Positions 33,455-41,693 of a stretch of DNA of 42,221 nucleotides are shown here, piece after piece (position 1 is the stretch's first letter; every line of letters begins with the position of its first letter). Both the position numbers and the translations under genes were made by a program. The notes under the pieces are model-generated. The model saw only the letters and a program-made list of their open reading frames with translations. It did no database searches and was not told the DNA's origin. Source of the DNA: Planctomycetaceae bacterium (GTDB taxonomy: Bacteria; Planctomycetota; Phycisphaerae; Phycisphaerales; UBA1924); assembly GCA_021294835.1 (NCBI GenBank), contig JAJTDF010000018.1:1-42221 (forward strand), written 5' to 3'.

Positions 33455-34387
33455 GTGCACATCCGCGACATCTTTCAATCCGAACGCACCACGTTCTCCT
33501 TTGAGTTCTTCCCGCCCAAGACGGCGGAAGCGGCCGAGGGGCTCTTTACCGCCATGACCGACCTGGAGCCCCTGCGGCCCAGTTTCGTGTCGGTGACGTA
33601 CGGCGCCGGGGGCAGCACGCGGGAACTGACGCGCGACCTGGTGGTGCGGCTGAAGACGACGACCAAGCTCGACCCTGTGCCCCACCTGACGTGCGTGTGC
33701 CACAGCGAGCGCGACATCGCCGAGCTGCTCGAGCGTTACGCGCAGGCGGGCATCAGCAACATCCTGGCCCTGGGGGGCGATGTGCCGCGTGACCGGCCGC
33801 ATCACGACCGTGGGACCGACGCGTTCCGCTACGCCAGCGACCTGGTGCGGTATCTCAAGCAGTTCAACGAGAAGCACGGTGGCAAGCCGGGCGGGCACCC
33901 TGACAAGCGCGGGTTTGGCATCTGCGTTGCCGGCTACCCCGAGGGGCACCCGGGCACGCCCAACCGCGTGAAGGAGATGGACCACCTCAAGGCCAAGGTG
34001 GACGCGGGGGCGGACTGGATCTGCACGCAGTTGTTCTTTGACAACCGCGACTTTTACGACTTCCGCGACCGCTGCGAGATCGCCGGCATCAAGGTGCCGA
34101 TCGTCGCCGGCGTGATGCCGATCACCTCGGTCAAGGGCATGCAGTCCATGGCCGAGATGGCGGCCGGCTGCCGCTTCCCGGCGCCGCTGCAGCGGATGGT
34201 CAACCGTTGCCATGGGGATGCGGAGGCGGTGCGACGGGTGGGCGTGCACTGGGCCAGCCAGCAGTGCGCCGACCTGCTGGAGCGCAAGGTGGCGGGGATC
34301 CACTTCTACACGCTGAACCGTTCGACGGCGACGCGCGAGGTGTTCGCCAACCTGGGCGTGACCGACGCCAGCGGGCTGCGGGGGTAA
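33455..34387 (+). CDS. metF: Methylenetetrahydrofolate reductase
   Basis: A 310-residue FAD enzyme that reduces methylene-THF to methyl-THF for methionine synthesis. Family landmarks are F-S-F-E-F-F-P-P-K (14-22, with the catalytic Glu), V-S-V-T-Y-G-A-G-G-S-T-R, H-L-T-C-V-C, I-L-A-L-G-G-D-V-P, G-V-A-G-Y-P-E-G-H-type segment, T-Q-L-F-F-D and a C-terminal G-I-H-F-Y-T-L-N-R-S. It starts with GTG at 33455. Normal length. No methionine synthase gene is adjacent. Confidence 0.94.
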   Translation: MHIRDIFQSERTTFSFEFFPPKTAEAAEGLFTAMTDLEPLRPSFVSVTYGAGGSTRELTRDLVVRLKTTTKLDPVPHLTCVCHSERDIAELLERYAQAGISNILALGGDVPRDRPHHDRGTDAFRYASDLVRYLKQFNEKHGGKPGGHPDKRGFGICVAGYPEGHPGTPNRVKEMDHLKAKVDAGADWICTQLFFDNRDFYDFRDRCEIAGIKVPIVAGVMPITSVKGMQSMAEMAAGCRFPAPLQRMVNRCHGDAEAVRRVGVHWASQQCADLLERKVAGIHFYTLNRSTATREVFANLGVTDASGLRG

Positions 34388-34427
34388 GACCGCATGGCGC
34401 GGCCCGAGTCGCGGGAGCACGGGGGGA

Positions 34428-34805
34428 TCACGGGGGTGGCATCACCGCAAAGGTGGCCATGTACGCGACCGACACGTCTCGCCCGCGATCAGTGCGTTCA
34501 CCGAACTGGCAACGCAGGAAGGTCATGTCCTCGTAGATCCGGCTGTGGTTGTCGATCAACTGGCCGACATTCGCCGCCGGATCCGCGGCGGTGCGGATCT
34601 CCTGCATCAGCCCCTCCAGCCCGGCCAGATCAGGAGCGACCAGTCGCCCGCTGACGGTTACCAGCACCTGCGCCAGCCCCACGATGCTCACGCCGGGGCC
34701 GCCCAGGCCCAGCGACAGGCGGGGGGCGAACTGGTACCCGGCCGGCGGCAGCGTGAAGCGGTGCGGGCCGGAACCAAACAGATCAACGCCGTTGAAACTG
34801 GACAT
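34428..34805 (-). CDS. Putative phage tail/baseplate-like protein
   Basis: A 125-residue protein: F-N-G-V-D-L-F-G-S-G-P-H-R-F opens it, a central V-T-V-S-G-R-L-V-A segment follows, and it ends E-R-T-D-R-G-R-D-V-S-V-A-Y-M-A-T-F. The pattern of a short beta-rich protein with a G-P-H-R-F start resembles tail or baseplate components, but I cannot name the family. GGGAG lies 9 bases before the ATG at 34803-34805. It is last in a four-gene run led by a capsid-like gene. It is convergent with metF. Confidence 0.5.
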   Translation of the reverse strand: MSSFNGVDLFGSGPHRFTLPPAGYQFAPRLSLGLGGPGVSIVGLAQVLVTVSGRLVAPDLAGLEGLMQEIRTAADPAANVGQLIDNHSRIYEDMTFLRCQFGERTDRGRDVSVAYMATFAVMPPP

Positions 34806-34885
34806 GGGCGGCTCCCAGATGCGTTCAGGTGCGTGCGTGTGCGTGCGTGAGCGGGGGTGTGTGTGGACAAGCCGGCGCCCCGGCC

Positions 34886-35305
34886 TCAGCCCGGGTCGGG
34901 GGCGATGGGGTCGGCGGCGCCGTCGCTCACGGCAGCGAAGGTCAGCGTGCGCGACGCCCGCGCCGCCGGCTGCGCCCCCGAGGGCAGATCATGCCGCGCG
35001 CCGGTCAGCACGCACAGCACCGTGAAGGCCCGCCCCGGCCGGGGGCCGGTGGGCGAGGCGATGGCAAACCGCAGCGCCGCCCGCGTGCCCACCGGCGGCA
35101 GGTCCGGCAGCGCTGCCGGCGCACTGAGCCGCTGCGTGAGCCGCAGATCCACCCGCTGCTCGGGCACGTCCACAAACGCACGGTGCGGGCCCAGGTCCGA
35201 CCATTCCTCGGCCAGCCGTGCCGCGGCACGGTCGATGACCAGCGCATCGACCGGGCCGAGATCCAGGCCGGCAAAGGTGACCGAGTGCGGTGAGAGGATG
35301 ACCAT
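34886..35305 (-). CDS. Putative phage head-tail or tail component
   Basis: A 139-residue protein of mainly beta character with V-D-A-L-V-I-D-R-A-A-A-R-L-A-E-E-W-S-D-L-G-P-H and F-V-D-V-P-E-Q-R-V-D-L-R-L-T. An AAGGAGCC ribosome-binding site stands 7 bases before the ATG at 35303-35305, the same GGAGCC form as its neighbours. Position between a connector-like and a tail-like gene suggests a structural role. Family not identified. Confidence 0.5.
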   Translation of the reverse strand: MVILSPHSVTFAGLDLGPVDALVIDRAAARLAEEWSDLGPHRAFVDVPEQRVDLRLTQRLSAPAALPDLPPVGTRAALRFAIASPTGPRPGRAFTVLCVLTGARHDLPSGAQPAARASRTLTFAAVSDGAADPIAPDPG

Positions 35306-35363
35306 GGGCGGGCTCCTTCGGGGGCGGGAGGTTGGGGGTGTGGGGTGCGGGTGGCGCGACAGG

Positions 35364-36020
35364 TCAGACGCTCAGGTGCGAGACACCGGGCGTGAGCACG
35401 GCGTCGGCGCGGCCGTCGCCGTCGGTGTCGATCTCGATCTGGCAGGCGGCCAGCACACGCAGGGCGCGCCGGTGGGCGGCGCGGGCGCGAACGCTGAACG
35501 GGCTGGCCACCTCGGTTCCGGCAGCGGCGCGACCGATGATCCACACCGCCAGCAGGGCCTCCACCAGCCACAGGGCGCGGGGCCGGAGGATCTGGCTCTC
35601 CAGCGGTCGCCAGGGGTTGGGCGTCACGCCCAGCGAGAGGGCCTCATCGGGCAGCACGCCGATGCGGGCCAGCAGCAGCGCGTGGGCGGCGGCGATCTGC
35701 GGGGCGAAGGTGTCAATGGTCACGCGGGCGGAGGGGATGTCGGGCAGGGGCAGGGCCGGCGCATCGATGCTCGAGCGCAGGCGCGAGAGCGTCAGCGCCG
35801 TGCCGTCCTTGGCCGGGCCGAGCACCTCGGCGGGCACGCCGGCGACGACGACGACGCTGCCGGGGCCGATCAGCCCCAGCGTGCCGGCCCAGGTCGGGTC
35901 GGGCGTGAGAACCGAATCGGACAATTCGCCCTGGCCGTCGGCCAGACGCTGGCCCGGCAGGCTCACCTCGTTGAACAGGCGGGGCTCGATGACCAGCAGA
36001 TCACGATCGGTGCAGAACAT
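35364..36020 (-). CDS. Putative head-completion / connector-like protein
   Basis: A 218-residue soluble protein. The opening D-R-D-L-L-V-I-E-P-R-L-F-N-E-V (about 5-19) is followed by beta-rich sequence. A helical middle (F-A-P-Q-I-A-A-A-H-A-L-L-L) and a late Asp-rich loop D-T-D-G-D-G-R-A-D (like a calcium-binding loop) are seen. The gene directly follows the capsid gene, the usual place for head-completion proteins. GGAGCC precedes the ATG at 36018-36020. The N-terminal extension open to 36179 overlaps a strong hairpin and is not used. Confidence 0.5.
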   Translation of the reverse strand: MFCTDRDLLVIEPRLFNEVSLPGQRLADGQGELSDSVLTPDPTWAGTLGLIGPGSVVVVAGVPAEVLGPAKDGTALTLSRLRSSIDAPALPLPDIPSARVTIDTFAPQIAAAHALLLARIGVLPDEALSLGVTPNPWRPLESQILRPRALWLVEALLAVWIIGRAAAGTEVASPFSVRARAAHRRALRVLAACQIEIDTDGDGRADAVLTPGVSHLSV

Positions 36021-36107
36021 GGTCGGTGGCTCCGGATTGGCGGTGGGGACGTGGAGGGAACGGCGCGGGAATGGGGCGGGAGCGGTGCGGGAACGGGGCC
36101 GGGCAAT

Positions 36108-36139
36108 CCCCGCGCCGGCGTGTGAGCGCCGGCGCGGGG
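36108..36139. promoter_or_regulatory. Strong GC hairpin between capsid and connector genes
   Basis: A perfect 13-bp stem (36108-36120 with 36127-36139) closes a 6-base loop. There is no T-tract on either strand. It sits just after the capsid gene within the minus-strand operon, where a partial terminator or an RNA-stabilising 3' hairpin would raise capsid relative to downstream products. Confidence 0.55.
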
Positions 36140-36201
36140 CACAGGGAAGGAGAAGTCGCAGATGAGCACGCGCAAGCACGGCTCTGAGCGGCGGGCGCGG
36201 C

Positions 36202-37203
36202 TCAGGTCAGGCCTCGCAGGGCCCCGTGGGCGTTCTCGTTGCGCATCTCCAGGGTGTACTCGCCGATGAGCTGCCCGCTGTCGCGGTCGCCCGTGCTGGC
36301 CAGCGGCTTGAAGAAGAACGACCGCCCGGCCAGCGGCATCACCGCCAGCCGCGAGGAGTCGAGCATGAACAGCGTGTCGGCCGGCACCCAGCGCGAGAGC
36401 ACCACGCGGCACACGCCAAAGTCGCTCTCGTAGAACGACACGCCGTCGACGAAGCGTCCTGCGTCCACGCTGGTGGTGCGGAAGGGGGTGAGGAACTGGT
36501 TGATCCGCCGCTTGAGGCCGGCGGGCACCAGCAGCAGGTCCACGCTGCCGGCGGAGTTCTCCCACACCTGGCGGAGGGCGGCGGAGAGCACGTTCTCGGT
36601 CAGCTCGGTGCCGGCGCCGCCGCCGACGGGGATGGGCCCGGAGCCGACGGTGAAGTTGTTGGTGGTGATCAGGGCGCCGATGCCCGACATGCTGCGACGG
36701 GCGCTGGCCGAGCCCTGCTGCACGGCGCTGGGGGCGTAGCCGTTGATGACCGCGTTCTCCAGGTCGCGCATCATCTCGCGCAGCCGGGCCTGCTTCTGGT
36801 ACTCCATCTCGTCGCGCACGCCGCCCACCTTCGCGCTCGCCTGCAGCGTGCCGGAGATCTCCACGCCGGTGGTGAAGATCTGCGTCCAGTTCCGCCGGCG
36901 GACGCGGTTGGTGAAGCGCGGGTCGGGCCGGTCGTCGCCCTCGAGCGCCGCCGAGCCGATGATCGTCAGCCGCTGGCTGTTGGCGATGGCGCTGGAGGGG
37001 GAGTTGCCGTGCCGGCGCACAACCGTGAGCACGTTGCCGACCACGGCGGTGACGGCCATCACCTCGCGGGCGTTGCCGGGCCGGATGAAATCGCCGACGC
37101 GGAAGCGGGCGCCATTGGTGACGGTGATGGCGGTCGCGTCGGTGGCGTTGGGCGAGAAGGTGGTCTGGTTGACGGTGTCGGTGTTGGGGGCGAGTTCATC
37201 CAC
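36202..37203 (-). CDS. DUF5309 / SU10-like major capsid protein, apparently N-terminally truncated
   Basis: A 333-residue remnant of a phage capsid protein. Landmarks are D-E-L-A-P-N at the very start, R-R-R-N-W-T-Q-I-F-T-T-G-V-E-I-S-G-T, E-Y-Q-K-Q-A-R-L-R-E-M-M-R-D-L-E-N-A-V-I and, near the end, L-L-V-P-A-G-L-K-R-R-I-N-Q-F. The family usually has about 50-60 residues before the D-E-L-A-like motif. Here the only start is a GTG at 37201-37203 with no ribosome-binding site, and an in-frame stop (37225-37227) lies just upstream. The break coincides with the edge of the less GC-rich restriction-modification island, so the gene may be non-functional. Confidence 0.72.
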   Translation of the reverse strand: MDELAPNTDTVNQTTFSPNATDATAITVTNGARFRVGDFIRPGNAREVMAVTAVVGNVLTVVRRHGNSPSSAIANSQRLTIIGSAALEGDDRPDPRFTNRVRRRNWTQIFTTGVEISGTLQASAKVGGVRDEMEYQKQARLREMMRDLENAVINGYAPSAVQQGSASARRSMSGIGALITTNNFTVGSGPIPVGGGAGTELTENVLSAALRQVWENSAGSVDLLLVPAGLKRRINQFLTPFRTTSVDAGRFVDGVSFYESDFGVCRVVLSRWVPADTLFMLDSSRLAVMPLAGRSFFFKPLASTGDRDSGQLIGEYTLEMRNENAHGALRGLT

Positions 37204-37412
37204 ACTGCTTACCCGTCTGACGGTTCAGCGGTTCACCTGGGACGCTGCTGGTGTGAGACGGCAGTAGCCGCCACGTCGCGCCGAAGTCAACTGACGCCCG
37301 ACGTGCGCGCCGGGGTCGTCGCGGCGTTGCAGACGGCCTCTCAGGTGCAAGACATGTGGCTGCGCGAATACGATTGACTATCGGAAACCATCTTGAACAA
37401 CTCTTGAGATAC

Positions 37413-38687
37413 ATGCAGACCGTGGCGGGGGCGGGTGTGGTTGCGTTTGGACTCGCCGCTGCAGTAATGGAGTGGTGGAACCGCTCGCAGCGTGCTGAAG
37501 ACCGGATCGCGACCCGGGACTGGTGGACCGAGCGCTGGTGCAAGTTGGGCGACAGCGGTTGGTTCGAGCTCCCCTTCAAGGTAATCCGGACATTCCTTCG
37601 GTGCTTCGAAGTGTCTGGTCAGAGTCTCTACTGCTACTTTCGCTGCGCTCCGCCCGACCGCGCCGTGATAGCCGTGATGGCGGCCGCCCTGATCTACGGC
37701 GCTGTCGTTCTTTGGCTGCTCCTCGGTTGGTGGTCGTTGCTGTATTGCCTAATCGGGCTGGTTCTTGCGGTGCTGCGACCTGGCTTGTCGATCGTGGTGG
37801 ATATTGGCCAAGGGCTGTGGTTGTTGGCGACATCCATCATTGTTCCGTTCTCCCTGTTTCAGTTGCTGGGTCACGCCTCGCTACCCAAGGCGTTCCTGCT
37901 TCTGCTTCTCGCCGCACCCCTGCTGTGGCTCTGCCTGACACTTTGGGCTACGGCACTATTCGTTATCCGAGGTCTGTGGCGAGGCACGCACGGCCACGCG
38001 GAAGAGCCGCAGTTCATGGGCTCGCCATATGTCGAGATGTGGGCACTCACCGCAACGGTGAGCTTTGTCGTCACCACTGGCGCGCTTCTCTTGGGCACGG
38101 CGTTCGATCATACCGGAGACGCACCCCGGTCAACACTTCTGCTCTTCGTCAATGCAGCTTGCGATACCGTGTCGCTCGCACTTGTACTCTGGGTTGTGCG
38201 GTGGGCTGTGCAGACTTCGACGCTGCTCCGACTGTTCGCCAGCCTGGCCATCTGCGTCATGTGTGGTGCAGCGTTGGCGATTGCGTCTATCTGGCTCGGA
38301 TTGGCTTCGTCGGACCAGCCGTTGACTTTCAGGGAATCAACACGGGTGCTGATCGCTCAACACCCCAGAGGAGCAGGCGTCTACCTTGGCCCGGTGTTCT
38401 GGGTGATGCACACAGTGTTCATCCCAATCGTGCTGCTGTGCGCGGTCGTTCTCGTGCTTGCCATCGCCAAAGTCCTGCTTCATGCGGCGCATTGGTACTT
38501 CGGAAAGGCTGCCGTCAATGAAAAGCCGCACCACATGACGGCAGGCTTTCTGATGTTGCTCGCTGCGACTTGTGCGGCGCTGAAACTGGTCGGCGATGCG
38601 GCAGCGCCCGCTCAAACTCCCGCGCAGCCGCCCATTTCGGCACCGTCAAGCAAGGTACAGCAAGGGAATTCGCCCCCAGCACCCTGA
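37413..38687 (+). CDS. Polytopic membrane protein of unknown function
   Basis: A 424-residue protein with about eight to nine hydrophobic segments, including long ones near 85-130, 135-160, 165-190 and 350-370, and a Gln/Pro-rich tail. The ATG at 37413 is preferred; a GTG at 37356 extends it by 19 residues. Neither has a good ribosome-binding site. Codon use and composition are much less GC-biased than the chromosome to the left, which marks it as part of the imported segment carrying the restriction-modification genes. No family recognised. Confidence 0.6.
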   Translation: MQTVAGAGVVAFGLAAAVMEWWNRSQRAEDRIATRDWWTERWCKLGDSGWFELPFKVIRTFLRCFEVSGQSLYCYFRCAPPDRAVIAVMAAALIYGAVVLWLLLGWWSLLYCLIGLVLAVLRPGLSIVVDIGQGLWLLATSIIVPFSLFQLLGHASLPKAFLLLLLAAPLLWLCLTLWATALFVIRGLWRGTHGHAEEPQFMGSPYVEMWALTATVSFVVTTGALLLGTAFDHTGDAPRSTLLLFVNAACDTVSLALVLWVVRWAVQTSTLLRLFASLAICVMCGAALAIASIWLGLASSDQPLTFRESTRVLIAQHPRGAGVYLGPVFWVMHTVFIPIVLLCAVVLVLAIAKVLLHAAHWYFGKAAVNEKPHHMTAGFLMLLAATCAALKLVGDAAAPAQTPAQPPISAPSSKVQQGNSPPAP

Positions 38688-38772
38688 AAGGGCATTGGTT
38701 CTTCCTCCTGGCATCCCCGGCGAGCGTCAGGCGAACAGACCATCTGTTCGATCAGCATGCTCTGAGACCGCT

Positions 38773-38804
38773 GGTAGCGTGAACAACGCCGCATCTGCTA
38801 CCCT
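38773..38804 (+). promoter_or_regulatory. Promoter and small inverted repeat of the restriction gene
   Basis: An extended -10 (TGCTACCCT, hexamer 38799-38804) ends 6 bases before the ATG at 38811, so the transcript would be leaderless. GGTAGC (38773-38778) and GCTACC (38797-38802) form an inverted repeat whose right arm lies in the -10. This could be a control site delaying endonuclease expression. Confidence 0.4.
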
Positions 38805-38810
38805 GCATAG

Positions 38811-39455
38811 ATGCGAGCCAGCGATACTGAAAAAGCCGCGTGCAGCCTCGCGCGGGTCCGGCCCGAGCACTTCAACCCTCGGGCGCAGATCCCCCACGGT
38901 TGCACGGTCGAGCATATCTGCGCGGCGATGAACGACTTCCTCGATTTCTTGGAGTTCATCAACACCCAACTGAACACGAAGAAGATCCCACGCCTCGAGA
39001 CGTTCCTGATGCCCGCCAACTTCAGCAGCATTGTCGGCGAGTTCATGGCGGCGAGCATCCCCAAGCACTGCAAGTCGCTGGCCAAGAACAAGTACCACAA
39101 CGGGCACCCGGACCTCGTGCCGACTGGTCGTTTCAGTGGCGACTCGATCCTCCACGGAGATCAGGGGATAGAGATCAAGGCTTCGAGGTACCTCCGGGGT
39201 TGGCAGGGTCACAACGCGGAGCGAGTTTGGCTGATGGTGTTTGCGTTCGAGGCAAGCCGGGCACGTGACGAGGGTAATGACGTGGCCCCGATGCCCTTTC
39301 GCTTTCTCAAGGTTGTCGGCGCGCAGTTGACCGAGCAGGACTGGCTCTTCTCTGGTCGCTCAGAAACAAGCCGCCGCACGATAACCGCAAGTGTGACCAC
39401 CAGTGGCTTCCAGAAAATGGAAGCAAACTGGATCTATCGCTCACCCGCGGAATAG
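38811..39455 (+). CDS. Type II restriction endonuclease-like protein (PD-(D/E)xK)
   Basis: A 214-residue protein. The motif N-G-H-P-D-L-V-P ... G-I-E-I-K-A-S provides Asp101, Glu121 and Lys123 of the PD-(D/E)xK nuclease core. An upstream S-I-V-G-E-F helix supplies a further acidic residue. It is convergent with the methyltransferase gene and the two reading frames overlap tail-to-tail by 15 bases. Together they form a type II restriction-modification pair; the recognition sequence cannot be read from the proteins. Confidence 0.75.
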   Translation: MRASDTEKAACSLARVRPEHFNPRAQIPHGCTVEHICAAMNDFLDFLEFINTQLNTKKIPRLETFLMPANFSSIVGEFMAASIPKHCKSLAKNKYHNGHPDLVPTGRFSGDSILHGDQGIEIKASRYLRGWQGHNAERVWLMVFAFEASRARDEGNDVAPMPFRFLKVVGAQLTEQDWLFSGRSETSRRTITASVTTSGFQKMEANWIYRSPAE

Positions 39456-40400
39456 AGCCGGTTCAGTGGCGGACCCAATCACCGTGTCCAAATCTGGAAC
39501 GCGAAGCGCTGACAGTTTGGGGATGCCGCGAACGCTCAGGTCGTAGTAGTCCTTGAACCGCTCTACTCCGATCGCGCGGACGCCCACGGCTTCCGCGGCC
39601 GCGACAGTTGATCCCGAGCCCATGAACGGATCGACGATCACACCTTCCCCGAGTGGAAGCGCGGCCCAAACCAGCCGACGCATGAGCGACTGCGGTTTGA
39701 TGCTGGGGTGATCAGCGAAGTCGCGCTCGCGTTGCGGAGTGCGTTCGCTCTCGATCACATCTTCGAACGGCAGGTCGTTTGCATATCTCCGTAGCCCCCC
39801 CGTTTGCCACTCTCGCAGACAGTCGCTGACCTTCAATGCCCCCATCGGCTTTCGGAAAATTCCCCACGGCTCGTAGCAGCCGCGAGCCATCGAGCACACT
39901 CCTGGAAACTCCTCCTCGGCGTTCTTCGGTCGATCGCCCCCCCGGAGCGTCCGGACAAGACGGATCAGTTCCCCTCGAAACTCGAGGCCGCCCTCGATCA
40001 CGGCATCGAACACCAACTGTGACACGAAGGCATTCGTTGCCAGGAACACATGTCCGCCGGGCCGCAGCGCCCTCGTCACCAGAACGCTCCACTCACGAAA
40101 GAAGGCACGCAGTCGCTCGCGTTCCTTCGCGTCGAGCGCAGTGAAGCGCGGGAGTGGTGACCGCACATGTCCGTCGAAGGATGGCGGAATGCGCCAGATA
40201 CCGCCCTTCCCATTGGCTCGTTTCGCGAGTTGGTCGTGGTCGAACTCCTTCACCCCGTATGGCGGATCGGTCACGACGGCGTGGATCGAATTCTCGGGGC
40301 ACCGGCTCATCCATTCAAAGCAGTCGGCGTGTAGCGCCAAGGATCGGCCAATGGCCGTTGCGGTGTACTCGAATGCCAGCGAGCCGGTTGTGTCGTTCAT
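39441..40400 (-). CDS. DNA methyltransferase (N4-cytosine/N6-adenine, beta class)
   Basis: A 319-residue methyltransferase. The catalytic motif T-D-P-P-Y-G-V is at residues 44-50 and the SAM-binding region V-D-P-F-M-G-S-G-S-T-V-A-A-A-E near 260-275. The order catalytic motif first, SAM motif last is that of the beta class. A central target-recognition region lies around 125-230. DPPY suggests adenine or N4-cytosine methylation. The ATG at 40398-40400 sits 7 bases after a strong -10, so a leaderless start; the frame upstream (to 40436) is promoter DNA. It protects DNA from the convergent endonuclease. Confidence 0.9.
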   Translation of the reverse strand: MNDTTGSLAFEYTATAIGRSLALHADCFEWMSRCPENSIHAVVTDPPYGVKEFDHDQLAKRANGKGGIWRIPPSFDGHVRSPLPRFTALDAKERERLRAFFREWSVLVTRALRPGGHVFLATNAFVSQLVFDAVIEGGLEFRGELIRLVRTLRGGDRPKNAEEEFPGVCSMARGCYEPWGIFRKPMGALKVSDCLREWQTGGLRRYANDLPFEDVIESERTPQRERDFADHPSIKPQSLMRRLVWAALPLGEGVIVDPFMGSGSTVAAAEAVGVRAIGVERFKDYYDLSVRGIPKLSALRVPDLDTVIGSATEPALFRG

Positions 40401-40407
40401 GGTGCCC

Positions 40408-40436
40408 AGTATACGGTATTTGATCGGGTGCGTCAA
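40408..40436 (-). promoter_or_regulatory. Near-consensus sigma-70 promoter of the methyltransferase
   Basis: On the minus strand TTGACG (40431-40436) and TATACT (40408-40413) are separated by 17 bases, close to the housekeeping consensus. The -10 ends 7 bases before the ATG, so transcription should start at or next to the start codon. Constitutive early methylase expression would suit a mobile restriction-modification pair. Confidence 0.75.
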
Positions 40437-40586
40437 TCGGCCTGGAGGAGGGTAGCCGATCCGCTCTGGGCGACATGATGCCTGCGCGAAGAGAATTTCC
40501 AGCCAGCGCTACGAATCGGTGGCCTCGTCGGAAACAAGTGGCTGAGGGCATGCACCATCCCCCGTGCCGCCAGCAAGGAGATCACC

Positions 40587-41105
40587 GTGACGAGAATCGG
40601 ACTGACCTTCGACGAGTACTTCGACCTCCGCCAGAAGCCTCAGGCGGGCGCGGACCCCGCGTTCCACGAGGCTGCAGAGATGGAGCGGGACGGGCTATTC
40701 CCGACAGCGACGGCCGCAGCGTCGAACCACCTCCGCTCCCGCGGCTACGACTGCCGCCCGGTGATGCTGGATGCTCTGGTCGAGCAGGGGGTGGTCAAGC
40801 CGTCTGATCCGAACGGCTGGACGCGGGCCGATGTTGACGCCGCCGCCGAGCACTTCGAGGAATGCGGGATCTTCGTGCCGTACGCCGTGATGTGCCAGGC
40901 CCTTGGCTGCCGTTACGCCGACTTCCTGCGCCCTCTGCGTGAGGCCGCAGAACGTGAGTCGGCCACGTACGGGCGATCTGTGCCCGCCGACGACCAGTAC
41001 TTCGTCATGCACCGCGTGCCGCCTCGCGACACCACCCCGGCCGTGATCTCCTTCACGCTGTGCGACGACATCCGCGAGAGGCTCGAGCGTGGCGAGGAGA
41101 TCTGA
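40587..41105 (+). CDS. Unknown protein leading a phage-like module
   Basis: A 172-residue soluble protein with W-T-R-A-D-V-D-A-A-A-E-H-F-E-E-C-G-I-F-V-P-Y in its middle and a C-terminal D-D-I-R-E-R-L-E-R-G. AAGGAG lies 7 bases before the GTG at 40587. It directly abuts the sigma-like gene (stop 41103-41105, next ATG 41106). No family recognised; context suggests an early or regulatory phage-type gene. Confidence 0.55.
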   Translation: MTRIGLTFDEYFDLRQKPQAGADPAFHEAAEMERDGLFPTATAAASNHLRSRGYDCRPVMLDALVEQGVVKPSDPNGWTRADVDAAAEHFEECGIFVPYAVMCQALGCRYADFLRPLREAAERESATYGRSVPADDQYFVMHRVPPRDTTPAVISFTLCDDIRERLERGEEI

Positions 41106-41693
41106 ATGCCCGACGCCTCGCCAACCGAACTCGAACTCACGCCGGACCTGCTCGATTACGCCCGGCGGGTGGCGCTGCAGGTGGCGGCAAAGCACTGCGG
41201 CCCTCGCGTCAGTTTCGACGACGCGGCGCAGGTGGCCTTGCTGCACCTGATGGCCAGCCCGCCGAAGTACGACCCGGCGAGGGGCGCGAGCCCGAAGACG
41301 CTCGTCTACACGATTCTGCAGCGGGCGGTCATCAAGTTCGCCGCCCGCGAAGCGATCAAGGTCGGTCGGTTCAAGGCTCTGCCCCAATCCACCGACGCGG
41401 ACGACAAGGTTGAGGCAGGCGTGTACGCCGACGACCGTCGGCCGGGTCCTGCGAGCAACCGTTCCGTGGATCTCACGAAGTCACGTTGGACGATGGACGA
41501 CATGCTTCAGTTCATCGACAACGAGAGCAGCCGGGCCCTGTGCCGGTTGGTCATCGAATGCGACGGCAACGTCAGCGAGGTCGGAAGACGCCTGAGACTG
41601 ACCGAGGGTGCCGTCCGCAACCGGCTGAGGATGCTGGCCCCCAAACTGCGAGCGGCGGGGTTCGACCCCGATTTCACTGGAGTAATCAGATGA
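41106..41693 (+). CDS. Sigma-70-like factor of phage type
   Basis: A 195-residue protein. Residues about 35-90 resemble sigma region 2 (V-S-F-D-D-A-A-Q-V-A-L-L-H-L-M ... P-K-T-L-V-Y-T-I-L-Q-R-A). The C-terminus is a region-4-like helix-turn-helix (N-V-S-E-V-G-R-R-L-R-L-T-E-G-A-V-R-N-R-L). GAGGAG precedes the ATG. It overlaps the protease gene by ATGA, tying it to head-morphogenesis genes; it may direct late transcription (inference). Confidence 0.68.
   Translation: MPDASPTELELTPDLLDYARRVALQVAAKHCGPRVSFDDAAQVALLHLMASPPKYDPARGASPKTLVYTILQRAVIKFAAREAIKVGRFKALPQSTDADDKVEAGVYADDRRPGPASNRSVDLTKSRWTMDDMLQFIDNESSRALCRLVIECDGNVSEVGRRLRLTEGAVRNRLRMLAPKLRAAGFDPDFTGVIR

Noticed and set aside
34829..34866. 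GT-rich simple repeat between tail-like genes
   Set aside because: Ordinary microsatellite-like stretch; no hairpin or operator symmetry.
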